Origin: CAZYTO01 sp964650405
Lineage (GTDB): Bacteria; Acidobacteriota; Thermoanaerobaculia; Gp7-AA8
Length of the DNA stretch: 12,745 nt
Assembly (NCBI GenBank): GCA_964650405.1
Contig: CAZYTO010000165.1
Span: 1 to 12,745, forward strand
Direction of reading: 5' to 3'
Shown: in pieces, positions 6,572-12,257 of the stretch
Position numbering within the stretch: the first letter of the stretch is position 1
How the letters are laid out: every line of letters begins with the position of its first letter
The notes under the pieces: generated by a model
The model's database searches: none
What the model saw: the letters and a program-made list of their open reading frames with translations, nothing else
What the model was told of the DNA's origin: nothing
Position numbers and translations under genes: made by a program

Positions 6572-7393
6572 CTATTGGGCCGGCTTGGCGGCTTTGTAGA
6601 TGCCGCCGACGAGCTCGACGAACGGATCGAGAGGGATGGGGTCGCAGGAAGGCTGGACGAACTTGCGCGAGACGCGCATGGTGGCGCTCTTCTCGCTCTC
6701 CTTCGCCGCGCCCTCCACGGCGTACGTCTTCTTCTTCAGGACCAGCTCGATGTCGATGGCCGACTTCTTCTTGTACTTCGTCTTGGTCTTGTACTTGCCG
6801 CGTGCGGTGCGCTTCGACTTCTTGCTCTCGCGGATGGTGTCCTCGACCGTCCAGCGGATGCGGCTGCCGTCGTTCAGAACGCCCTGGGCCGAGAACCACG
6901 GGTCGCTGTAGATCGTGTCGATGATCTTGTAATACGCGCCGCGCTTGTAAGGATCGCCCTTGGAGACTGCCTTCTCCTGACACGTGGGCAAGCGCAGGTC
7001 GAGGTGGACGTGCACCGGTTCCTCGGGCTTGAAGTCGTCGCGCATGAGCCGGAGGAGCGGCACGGCGAACGCGCCGAGGTTGTCCGATACGTCGAGGCGC
7101 TTGACCAGCTTCAGGTTGCGGAAGAGCCAGAAGGCGCCGCCGCCCAACGCCGCGGCCACGATCAGGTTGTAGGGAAAGGGAGCGAAGACGGCCGACGCCA
7201 GGGCGGCCAGGATCAGGAAGGCGATGGTGCAGCCGAGCTGGGTCGTGGTGCTCCCCACGAGCTTGTCCAATGCGGCCACCGGCTCGAGCAGCGCCACCAG
7301 TTCGCTCGCGGTGTGATCGAGGTCTACCGTCTTGTTGTCGACGATCTGTTTCTGTTCGTCATTGAGCGAGCGATACGCGTTCGCGACTCTCAT
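6572..7393 (-). CDS. Hypothetical two-TM membrane protein, lysine-rich
   Basis: The start at 7393 (273 residues) is preferred over the ATG at 7414 because AAGGAG lies 9 nt before it, whereas 7414 has no Shine-Dalgarno. Residues about 1-50 are polar and partly helical. Two adjacent hydrophobic segments, about 53-72 and 75-91, form a membrane hairpin. The remaining C-terminal region of about 180 residues is soluble, with a strikingly basic stretch at about 190-222 (KKSKRTARGKYKTKTKYKKK), which could contact nucleic acid or acidic polymers. I do not recognise the family. It overlaps the end of the upstream glycosyltransferase gene by 35 nt and is followed by the zinc-finger-like gene, so the three probably form a unit. 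Confidence 0.75.
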   Translation of the reverse strand: MRVANAYRSLNDEQKQIVDNKTVDLDHTASELVALLEPVAALDKLVGSTTTQLGCTIAFLILAALASAVFAPFPYNLIVAAALGGGAFWLFRNLKLVKRLDVSDNLGAFAVPLLRLMRDDFKPEEPVHVHLDLRLPTCQEKAVSKGDPYKRGAYYKIIDTIYSDPWFSAQGVLNDGSRIRWTVEDTIRESKKSKRTARGKYKTKTKYKKKSAIDIELVLKKKTYAVEGAAKESEKSATMRVSRKFVQPSCDPIPLDPFVELVGGIYKAAKPAQ

Positions 7394-7402
7394 CGGCAGC
7401 GG

Positions 7403-7408
7403 CTCCTT
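7403..7408 (-). promoter_or_regulatory. Ribosome binding site (AAGGAG) deciding the membrane-protein start
   Basis: AAGGAG on the minus strand, 9 nt before the ATG at 7393. It favours this start over the ATG seven codons upstream. Confidence 0.6.
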
Positions 7409-8418
7409 TCCCATCCAAGGACTCGTAGAGGGCGCGGAGCGCGTTCGTGGAGCGCTCCCAGGTGAAATCCCGTTCGATGGTGGCCCGCGCCGCGTCGCCG
7501 AGCCGTTGCGCCAGCGCGGGCTGGTCGAGCAGGATGCGCAGCGCGCGGGCCAGCTCGCCCGGCCGGTCCGGATGCACCAGCCAGCCGTTCTCGCGGTCCG
7601 TGATCAGCTCCCGCACGGGCGGGACGTCCGAGGCCACCACGGCCGTGCCGGCCGCCATCGACTCGACGATCTTCAGCGGCGCGCAGCCCTGCACGACGTT
7701 GCGCGGCGAGTCGGTCAACGGCGCCACCGAGACCGCCGCGTGCTGGACCCATGCCGCCAGGTCCGCGCCGTGCAGCTCGTAGCGCCACAGGATGCGTCCG
7801 TCGACGCCGAGCTTCGCCGCCAGCCGCTCGTGCCGCCGCCAGGCCTTCGATTGCCCGCAGCCGCAGATGCCGAGCTGCAGGTCCGGGAAATTCGCCAACC
7901 GCGCGCACGCCCGCAGACGCGTGTCCAAACCCTAGCACAACTGCGGCGACCCGAAGTAGAGCAGGTACCGGCACGGCGCCTCGGCCGGGCGGGGGTGGGG
8001 GAGATGCACGTCCGCGCCGTTCGGGATGACCCGGATCTTGTCTCTTGCGACGCCGAGTTGGGCGAGAAAGCCCGCCGTCGTCTCGGAAGGCGTGACCAGA
8101 ACGTCCGACGCGGCGCAGCAGGCCAGCTCCATGGCCCGGACTTTCGCCAGCGTCGCCGGCGCCAGGGCAGGGAAGAGATAGGGCAGCTCCACCGACGGCA
8201 GCGCATTGACCTCGAAGACCGTCGTGTACCGGCGCTGGGGCCGGAGGGCGATGGCCGCGCCGCTCCACGGATCACGGAAGTGCGCGATCTCCAGCGAGGG
8301 CTCCAGCGCCTCGACGACGGCGGTCAGGGCCTGCCCGTAACGGCGCGTCCGCTCGAGGGAGTTCGGAATCTCCTCGGAAAAGCGCACGATCTCGACGCCC
8401 GTGTCCTCGCGCCGAGCT

Positions 8419-8482
8419 ATGGAGGACGGACAATCCTGTCCGTCATTCTCCCGGCGTGTCCAGGGTTGTCCGTCGTTCGAGT
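8419..8482. repeat. Palindromic repeat inserted within the glycosyltransferase frame
   Basis: GACGGACA at 8425-8432 and TGTCCGTC at 8437-8444 form a perfect 8-bp hairpin with a 4-nt loop. TGTCCGTC recurs at 8467-8474. The translated segment (SNDGQPWTRRENDGQDCPSS) has no counterpart in the usual GT4 N-terminal domain and separates two recognisable blocks. CGAGCT flanks it at 8413-8418 and 8483-8488, possibly a target duplication, though the 70-nt offset is not a multiple of three. Confidence 0.6.
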
Positions 8483-8710
8483 CGAGCTGGTGCGCCGGCA
8501 GATCGGCCGCGCCCAGGGCGAACAGCGCCCCGCCGCCGGCGTGCGCGAAGAGCGTCCGCGCAAAACGGTCGATGTGAATCGCCGCTCCCTTCCTCGACGG
8601 AAAACGATCGAAGGCCGCGTAGAGTGCGCGGTGCGCTCGCTCGAACATGAACCGAACGAGCGCAAGCATAGAAGGCCCGGCGCCGAACGGCAAAGGTCAT
8701 TTGTCACAAC

Positions 8711-9008
8711 GGCGAGCGGGGAGGCGGCGAGCGGCGAGCGGGGAGGCGGCGAGCGGCGAGCGGGCCAGATGCGGCGCATGGTCATCCCGGGCTTGTCACA
8801 GCGCCCGAAGCTGCTGAGAGGAGAAACGATCGACGGGGGACGGTTCACGCGGAGACGCGGAGATCGCGGAGACGTGGAGATCGCGGAGGATTCCCCCTCC
8901 GCGCCTCCGCGTGATCCGTCTCCCGTCGTCGATCGCTTCGACTCGCAGGGCGGCGCCCCGGCGGATGACCGTGCCTCCCGCTCGCCGCTCGCCGCCTCCC
9001 GCTCGCCA
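8711..9008. repeat. Nested palindromic repeat region (~300 bp, no gene)
   Basis: The 342 bases between the glycosyltransferase start and the outer-membrane-type gene hold no credible coding region, only repeats. The outer arms are GGCGAGC arrays: 8711-8764 (with GGGGAGGC joins) and the near-perfect inverted array at about 8974-9008. Inside lies a second copy of the composite octamer element at 8781-8925. The outer right arm ends 3 nt downstream of the TGA of the beta-barrel-like gene. Confidence 0.9.
8781..8925. repeat. Composite palindromic repeat, octamer GCGGAGAC type (copy 2)
   Basis: It opens with GTCATCCCG at 8781-8789, as does copy 1 at 630. It then has AGAAACGA and TCACGCGGAGACGCGGAG at 8845-8862, identical to copy 1. 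The inverted arm at 8897-8914 matches 17 of 18 positions. The loop side is longer than in copy 1 owing to extra GGAGATCGC units. The two copies are about 8.1 kb apart. Confidence 0.85.
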
Positions 9009-9011
9009 ACG

Positions 9012-9608
9012 TCAGAAACTGACCCGCAACCCCGCAGTGGCCGTGACGAACGTTGGGCGCGCCTGCATGTGGGTCCAGTGGTAGGCCGCTTCCACGACCA
9101 CTCCGAAGCGTGGATTGATGGGGAAGTCGCCGTTCACGCCGGCCGTCAGGCCGTAGTCCGTGTCGGAGAGGTTGCCGCCCGTCTGGCGATAGAGGCCGGC
9201 ACCGGCGAAGAGACCGGTCGAGCCGAAGGGCTCCGAGAAGCGGTAGTCCATGATCCCGTCGACGTACTCGATGCGGCCGTGATTGAAGATCGTGTAACGG
9301 CCGGCCCTTTTTGTGGGGTCGGGGTCGTCTCTCGCAATGGCCGGGTTCGTGATGAACACCGTCGCGGTATCGATCTCTCCTGCCTTCACCTTGAACCGCG
9401 TGCCAGGTTCGATCTGGATGGCGTAGTAAATCTCCTTCGCCGAGTCGCTGAAGCGCCAGAAGTCCGTCTTTTCGAGACCGGCGTCCTTCTCGTCGCTCGA
9501 GCGCCTGCGCTGGACGCCGCCGAGGCTGAAGCCGAACTCGCTCGTCTGGGCGAACACGGGCAGGGCTACGAGCAGGAGAAGGGCGAGTCTGAGAGCTGTC
9601 TTGGTCAT
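9012..9608 (-). CDS. Small outer-membrane beta-barrel-like protein
   Basis: From the ATG at 9608 this gives 198 residues. MTKTALRLALLLLVALPVFA is a clean signal peptide with cleavage expected near residue 20. The mature part is rich in alternating beta-strand segments (YYAIQIEPGTRFKVKAG, GLFAGAGLYRQTGG, YGLTAGVNGDFPI, FGVVVEAAYHW, TATAGLRVSF) and ends in Phe, the outer-membrane assembly signature. It is thus a predicted small barrel of OmpW/OmpX-like size, but no named family is recognised. An in-frame TTG at 9644 with AAGGAG 8 nt upstream is an alternative start adding 12 residues. The ATG instead sits 7 nt after a good -10 box. It is divergent from comF. Confidence 0.75.
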   Translation of the reverse strand: MTKTALRLALLLLVALPVFAQTSEFGFSLGGVQRRRSSDEKDAGLEKTDFWRFSDSAKEIYYAIQIEPGTRFKVKAGEIDTATVFITNPAIARDDPDPTKRAGRYTIFNHGRIEYVDGIMDYRFSEPFGSTGLFAGAGLYRQTGGNLSDTDYGLTAGVNGDFPINPRFGVVVEAAYHWTHMQARPTFVTATAGLRVSF

Positions 9609-9615
9609 GGCCGGC

Positions 9616-9644
9616 ACTATAAGCAATCGATTCTGTCGATTCAA
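9616..9644 (-). promoter_or_regulatory. Sigma70-like promoter for the barrel-like gene
   Basis: On the minus strand, TTGAAT (9639-9644), a 17-nt spacer, and TATAGT (9616-9621) stand just before the gene. The -10 ends 7 nt before the ATG, so the transcript would be leaderless or nearly so. This conflicts with the alternative TTG start at 9644, which lies within the -35. Confidence 0.5.
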
Positions 9645-9661
9645 TGTCGTCACTCCTTGCA

Positions 9662-9667
9662 TACAAT
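9662..9667 (+). promoter_or_regulatory. Possible -10 box (TACAAT) of comF
   Basis: TACAAT lies exactly 7 nt before an in-frame GTG at 9675. If used, comF would be leaderless from GTG 9675, three codons after the annotated ATG, which overlaps the box. No good -35 at 17 nt is visible. Confidence 0.25.
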
Positions 9668-10385
9668 GAGCGCCGTGCTGCAAACGCTGTCCTCGATAGG
9701 ACGGGAGACGGCGCGAATCGTTCTCCACGCCTCCTGCGTCGCCTGCGGTCGCGAGCTGCCGTGGCGCGCCCGGGTCGCATCCTGCTGCGCGTCCTGCTGG
9801 GCGTCGTTGCCCCGCATGACGAGCGCTGCCTGCCGCTCCTGTGCCCTGCCGCTGCCCGGCGATTCCTCCCTCTGCCTCGATTGCCTCGGCGATCCGCTGC
9901 CCGTGGACTGGTCCGTGGCCTGGGGGCACTATCGCGGCGGTCTGGAGCACGTGCTCCGGGCCCTGAAGTTCCGCCGTCACGACTTCCTGGCCGGGCCGCT
10001 GGGAGGCCTGCTGCGGGAACGGCTCCCGGACGCGGACTTCGACGCCGTCGTCCCCGTGCCGATGCACCGCCGCAAGCTGCGCCGGCGCGGCTACAACCAG
10101 GCGGAGCTCCTAGCCCGGGCGCTGGCGAAGGGGATGGCCGTTCCCTGCCAGCCGCGCTTCCTCTCGCGTCCGGAGGAGCGGGCCACGCAGTCGAAACTGA
10201 ATCGGCTGGACCGCCGCGCCAACGTCCGCGGTGCCTTCGCCGCATCGCCGGACGTGGCCGGCCGGCGTGTGCTTCTCGTCGACGACGTCTGCACCACCGG
10301 CGAGACGGTGCGGGCCTGTGCGGGAGAGTTGGTGAAGAAAGGAGCAGCGAGAGTGTGCGCGGTAGTAGTGGCGAAGAGTGGTTAG
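9666..10385 (+). CDS. comF: ComF family phosphoribosyltransferase-like protein
   Basis: A 239-residue ComF-type protein. The N-terminal zinc-ribbon-like region has CVAC (24-27), CCASC (40-44), CRSC (56-59) and CLDC (70-73). The phosphoribosyltransferase domain follows, with the family-specific VVPVPMHRRKLRRRGYNQAE (about 128-147) and the PRPP loop VLLVDDVCTTGET (about 202-214). In naturally competent bacteria ComF relatives act at the cytoplasmic side of DNA uptake; in many others the role is unknown, and no other competence genes are visible here. The ATG at 9666 has no Shine-Dalgarno; GTG 9675 is an alternative. The stop (TAG, 10383-10385) falls inside the GTGGTTA repeat, so the last residues, Lys-Ser-Gly, run into repeat DNA. 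Confidence 0.92.
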   Translation: MSAVLQTLSSIGRETARIVLHASCVACGRELPWRARVASCCASCWASLPRMTSAACRSCALPLPGDSSLCLDCLGDPLPVDWSVAWGHYRGGLEHVLRALKFRRHDFLAGPLGGLLRERLPDADFDAVVPVPMHRRKLRRRGYNQAELLARALAKGMAVPCQPRFLSRPEERATQSKLNRLDRRANVRGAFAASPDVAGRRVLLVDDVCTTGETVRACAGELVKKGAARVCAVVVAKSG

Positions 10386-10429
10386 TGGTTAGTGGTTAGG
10401 ACGAGCGAGACCTAACCACTAACCACTCT
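10378..10429. repeat. Heptamer GTGGTTA hairpin 1
   Basis: The left arm is three GTGGTTA units ending in GG at 10400. A 10-nt loop follows (10401-10410), then the inverted arm CCTAACCACTAACCACTC at 10411-10428. The stem is about 17 bp. The left arm supplies the comF stop codon. It could serve as a terminator-like hairpin or mRNA 3' cap, although there is no U-tract. Confidence 0.92.
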
Positions 10430-10450
10430 GATACTTGACGGGTGGAAAAA

Positions 10451-10527
10451 GTGATTAGTGGTCAGTGGTTAGGTCTCCCTCTTCCTAACCACTAACCACT
10501 AACCACTAACCACTAACCACTCATCAC
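10451..10527. repeat. Heptamer GTGGTTA hairpin 2
   Basis: The left arm at 10451-10473 has slightly diverged units. The loop is again 10 nt (10474-10483) but of unrelated sequence. The right arm has five to six TAACCAC units, starting at 10484. About 21 of 23 stem positions pair. The excess of units on the right arm points to expansion by slippage. The array ends 18 nt before the FAD oxidoreductase start. Confidence 0.92.
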
Positions 10528-10545
10528 TCTTCTCTCGGAGACGGA

Positions 10546-11769
10546 ATGCCAGATTTCGATCTGATCATCATCGGCGGCGGCATCATTGGAGGCAGCACGC
10601 TCTACCACCTCGGCCAGCTCGGGTACACGGGCCGCGTGCTGGTGCTGGAGCGGGAAGACGCGCTGTCGAAAGGCTCGACGGCCCTCTCCGCCGGCGGCTT
10701 CCGCAACATCTGGACGACGCCCATCAACATGCGGCTGACGAGCTACTCGATCCGCAAGCTCGCCTCGTTCCGCGAAGAGCTGAACTGGCCCATCGGCTTC
10801 GACCAGCGCGGGTATCTCTTCTGCCAGTACGAGGAGAACTTCGAGAGTGCCCGGACCTTCGGCCAGGAGTGGGAAAAGAACGGCGTGCGCATCGAGTTCC
10901 TCGACGCCCGTGAAGTGGAGAAGAAGGTCCCCGGCCTCGTGGCGGGCATCGACCACATCGACCCGGACGTGAACGAAGTGCTGCAGATGAAGCCCATCGC
11001 CGGCGGTGTCTTCGGCCCGGACTGCGGGAGCTTCGATCCCTCCGCGGCCGCGCAGGGGTACTTCGAGCGCGGGCTGGAAGCGTTCAACGGCCGCGCCGAG
11101 CTGCGCCTGCGCACGCCGGTGAAATCGCTGCGCATCACGGACGGCGTGTACCGCGGCGTGGAGCTGGAGGACGGCACGATCCTCGAGAGCGGGAAGCTGC
11201 TCGTGGCGGCGGGGGCCTGGACGAATCAGCTCCTCGAGCTGGGCGGTCTCGTGGGCAGCGATCTTCCGCCCGTCATCCCGCTCAAGCGGATGCTCTTCAT
11301 CACCAACTTCCCGCCCATCGAGGGCTTCGACCGCATCCCCATGACCATCATCGACGACGGCATCTACTTCCGCCCCGAGGGGCCGAACCTGCTCATCGGG
11401 CGCGCGGACCCGGACACGCCGCCGGGCTTCGACATCTCCGCGGACGCTCAGTACTACGAGGAGAAGATCAACTACGTGATGCAGGAGCGCATCCCGGGCA
11501 TGGAGCGCTGCCGGCTGATGTCGATGTGGGGCGGCCTGTACGACACGAACGAGAAGGACCACAACGCCGTTTTCGGCTCCCACCCTCACGTGAGCGGTCT
11601 GCACTTCGCCACCGGCTTTTCCGGTCACGGAGCCATGGAGGCCCCGGCGGCCGGGCTGGCCCTGGCCGAGCTGCTGCACTACGGCCAGTACCGCACCCTC
11701 GACTGCACACCGCTCTCCATCCGCCGCTTCTGGGAGAACCAGCCCATTCACGAAACCATCGTCATCTAG
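10546..11769 (+). CDS. FAD-dependent oxidoreductase (DAO/FOXRED1-like)
   Basis: A 407-residue flavoprotein of the D-amino-acid/sarcosine/glycine oxidase superfamily. The N-terminal Rossmann motif DLIIIGGGIIGGS (about 5-17) with an acidic residue at the end of the second strand (VLVLERE) binds the ADP part of FAD. STALSAGGFRNIW (about 44-56) is the usual flavin-proximal segment. The C-terminal HFATGFSGHGAMEAPAAGLALAEL (about 353-376) closes the FAD site. Expected chemistry is oxidation of a C-N bond in an amino acid or N-methyl amine. GGAG sits 5 nt before the ATG. The gene converges on a polyamine-type ABC permease, which may hint at an amine substrate but is not an operon link. Length and motifs are intact. 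Confidence 0.9.
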   Translation: MPDFDLIIIGGGIIGGSTLYHLGQLGYTGRVLVLEREDALSKGSTALSAGGFRNIWTTPINMRLTSYSIRKLASFREELNWPIGFDQRGYLFCQYEENFESARTFGQEWEKNGVRIEFLDAREVEKKVPGLVAGIDHIDPDVNEVLQMKPIAGGVFGPDCGSFDPSAAAQGYFERGLEAFNGRAELRLRTPVKSLRITDGVYRGVELEDGTILESGKLLVAAGAWTNQLLELGGLVGSDLPPVIPLKRMLFITNFPPIEGFDRIPMTIIDDGIYFRPEGPNLLIGRADPDTPPGFDISADAQYYEEKINYVMQERIPGMERCRLMSMWGGLYDTNEKDHNAVFGSHPHVSGLHFATGFSGHGAMEAPAAGLALAELLHYGQYRTLDCTPLSIRRFWENQPIHETIVI

Positions 11770-11786
11770 GACGCGTCGCAAGCAAC

Positions 11787-12110
11787 ATGCACGCAGCCGC
11801 GTTCGTGTTGCTGGCGATGATCCGTCAGGCTGGCAGTCTCCAACTGTTCATGCCGCCGAGGGAGGTGGCCGCGAAGTCTCGTCTCGTCTCCGGCCTGGAC
11901 GTGGCGGCGTCTTCCGACGGAGAGCGGGTGGCGTGGTGTGAGGGCATGCACGGTTACGACGGCGCCTGCTATGTCTGGATGCGAGGCGCCATGGCACCCC
12001 GGTCCGCCCAACCGTTCAAGGAAGAGGTCGGCGGCCTCGTCGAGCGCCATTTGCCCGATGATGATGACTCCACTGACCCGTACGATTTTCGGCTGTATGT
12101 GGTCAGATAA
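11787..12110 (+). CDS. Small hypothetical protein, possibly secreted
   Basis: A 107-residue frame begins 17 nt after the FAD oxidoreductase stop. MHAAAFVLLAMIRQAG could be a weak signal or a short helix. The remainder (SGLDVAASSDGERVAWCEG, GACYVWMRG, an acidic DDDDSTDPYD run, then FRLYVVR) has protein-like composition but no family I recognise. No Shine-Dalgarno precedes the ATG. Its 3' end coincides with the point where the minus-strand permease sequence stops resembling its family, so this DNA probably replaced the rest of that permease. Codon use is mixed, with several GAT codons, compared with the strongly GC-ending neighbours. Confidence 0.45.
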   Translation: MHAAAFVLLAMIRQAGSLQLFMPPREVAAKSRLVSGLDVAASSDGERVAWCEGMHGYDGACYVWMRGAMAPRSAQPFKEEVGGLVERHLPDDDDSTDPYDFRLYVVR

Positions 12111-12235
12111 TCCGCCCCGCTGAAGGACACGATGAGGATGATGATCACGGGCGCGATCAGGAAGAGCAGCACGGCACCGGCCAGGGCCGCCACGGCGACC
12201 GTACCGGGCCCGCGGCGCTGACCGTCGTCCGCCAT
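11969..12235 (-). pseudogene. Truncated PotC-like ABC transporter permease
   Basis: The ATG at 12235 follows the PotB-like stop by 22 nt, as in a potBC operon. Residues 1-42 look like a PotC N-terminus: a short cytoplasmic start, one membrane segment (about 14-36, TVAVAALAGAVLLFLIAPVI) and IVSFSGADYL. After that the frame gives unrelated Ser/Thr/Arg-rich sequence (TTYSRKSYGSVESSSSGKW) antisense to the small plus-strand gene, with no further membrane segments and no EAA loop. A full permease is about 260 residues, and only about 340 bp remain before the FAD gene, so the rest is absent, not merely frameshifted. The break is near 12103-12115. Confidence 0.75.
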
Positions 12236-12257
12236 CAGCTCGCCTCGAGCTCGCCGC

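Larger units (their letters stand above)
7359..8669 (-). pseudogene. GT4-family glycosyltransferase with in-frame amber codon and repeat insertion
   Basis: One continuous frame of about 436 codons reads as a GT4 glycosyltransferase if a single TAG at 7932-7934 is ignored. The first part contains RFPSRKGAAIHIDRFARTLF (the acceptor-side loop), HFRDPWSGAAIAL, VFEVNALPSVELPYLFPAL, DVLVTPSETTAGFL and VIPNGADV. The sequence then reaches YLLYFGSPQLC, stops at TAG, and resumes in the same frame with GLDTRLRACARL. Relatives typically have a W-x-G-x-D segment here; CAG to TAG by one transition would explain the stop. The second part has PLKIVESMAAGTAVVASDVPP, the E-x7-type donor motif, and is intact to 7359. 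About 24 extra residues after LPAHQ come from a palindromic repeat (8419-8482). The start is uncertain: ATG 8669, or TTG 8693. Confidence 0.8.

Noticed and set aside
8417..8848. A minus-strand frame spanning the repeats upstream of the broken glycosyltransferase
   Set aside because: It translates repeat DNA into Arg/Pro/Ser-rich sequence; the overlapping glycosyltransferase frame has family motifs.
7332..10385. A 1017-codon plus-strand open frame ending in comF
   Set aside because: Only the last 240 codons are protein-like (ComF). The remainder is antisense to the glycosyltransferase, repeats and barrel-like gene and is rich in Arg/Gly/Ala, typical of shadow frames in GC-rich DNA.
10435..10463. 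A promoter for the FAD oxidoreductase starting at TTGACG
   Set aside because: TTGACG is a good -35, but no acceptable -10 lies 16-18 nt downstream; the region is repeat arm.
10378..10527. CRISPR array
   Set aside because: The repeats are 7-nt tandem units without unique spacers and are arranged as inverted arms; no cas genes are nearby.
11766..12050. A minus-strand 94-codon frame opposite the small hypothetical gene
   Set aside because: His/Arg-rich composition, no motif and no Shine-Dalgarno; it looks like a shadow. The plus-strand frame is slightly better supported.
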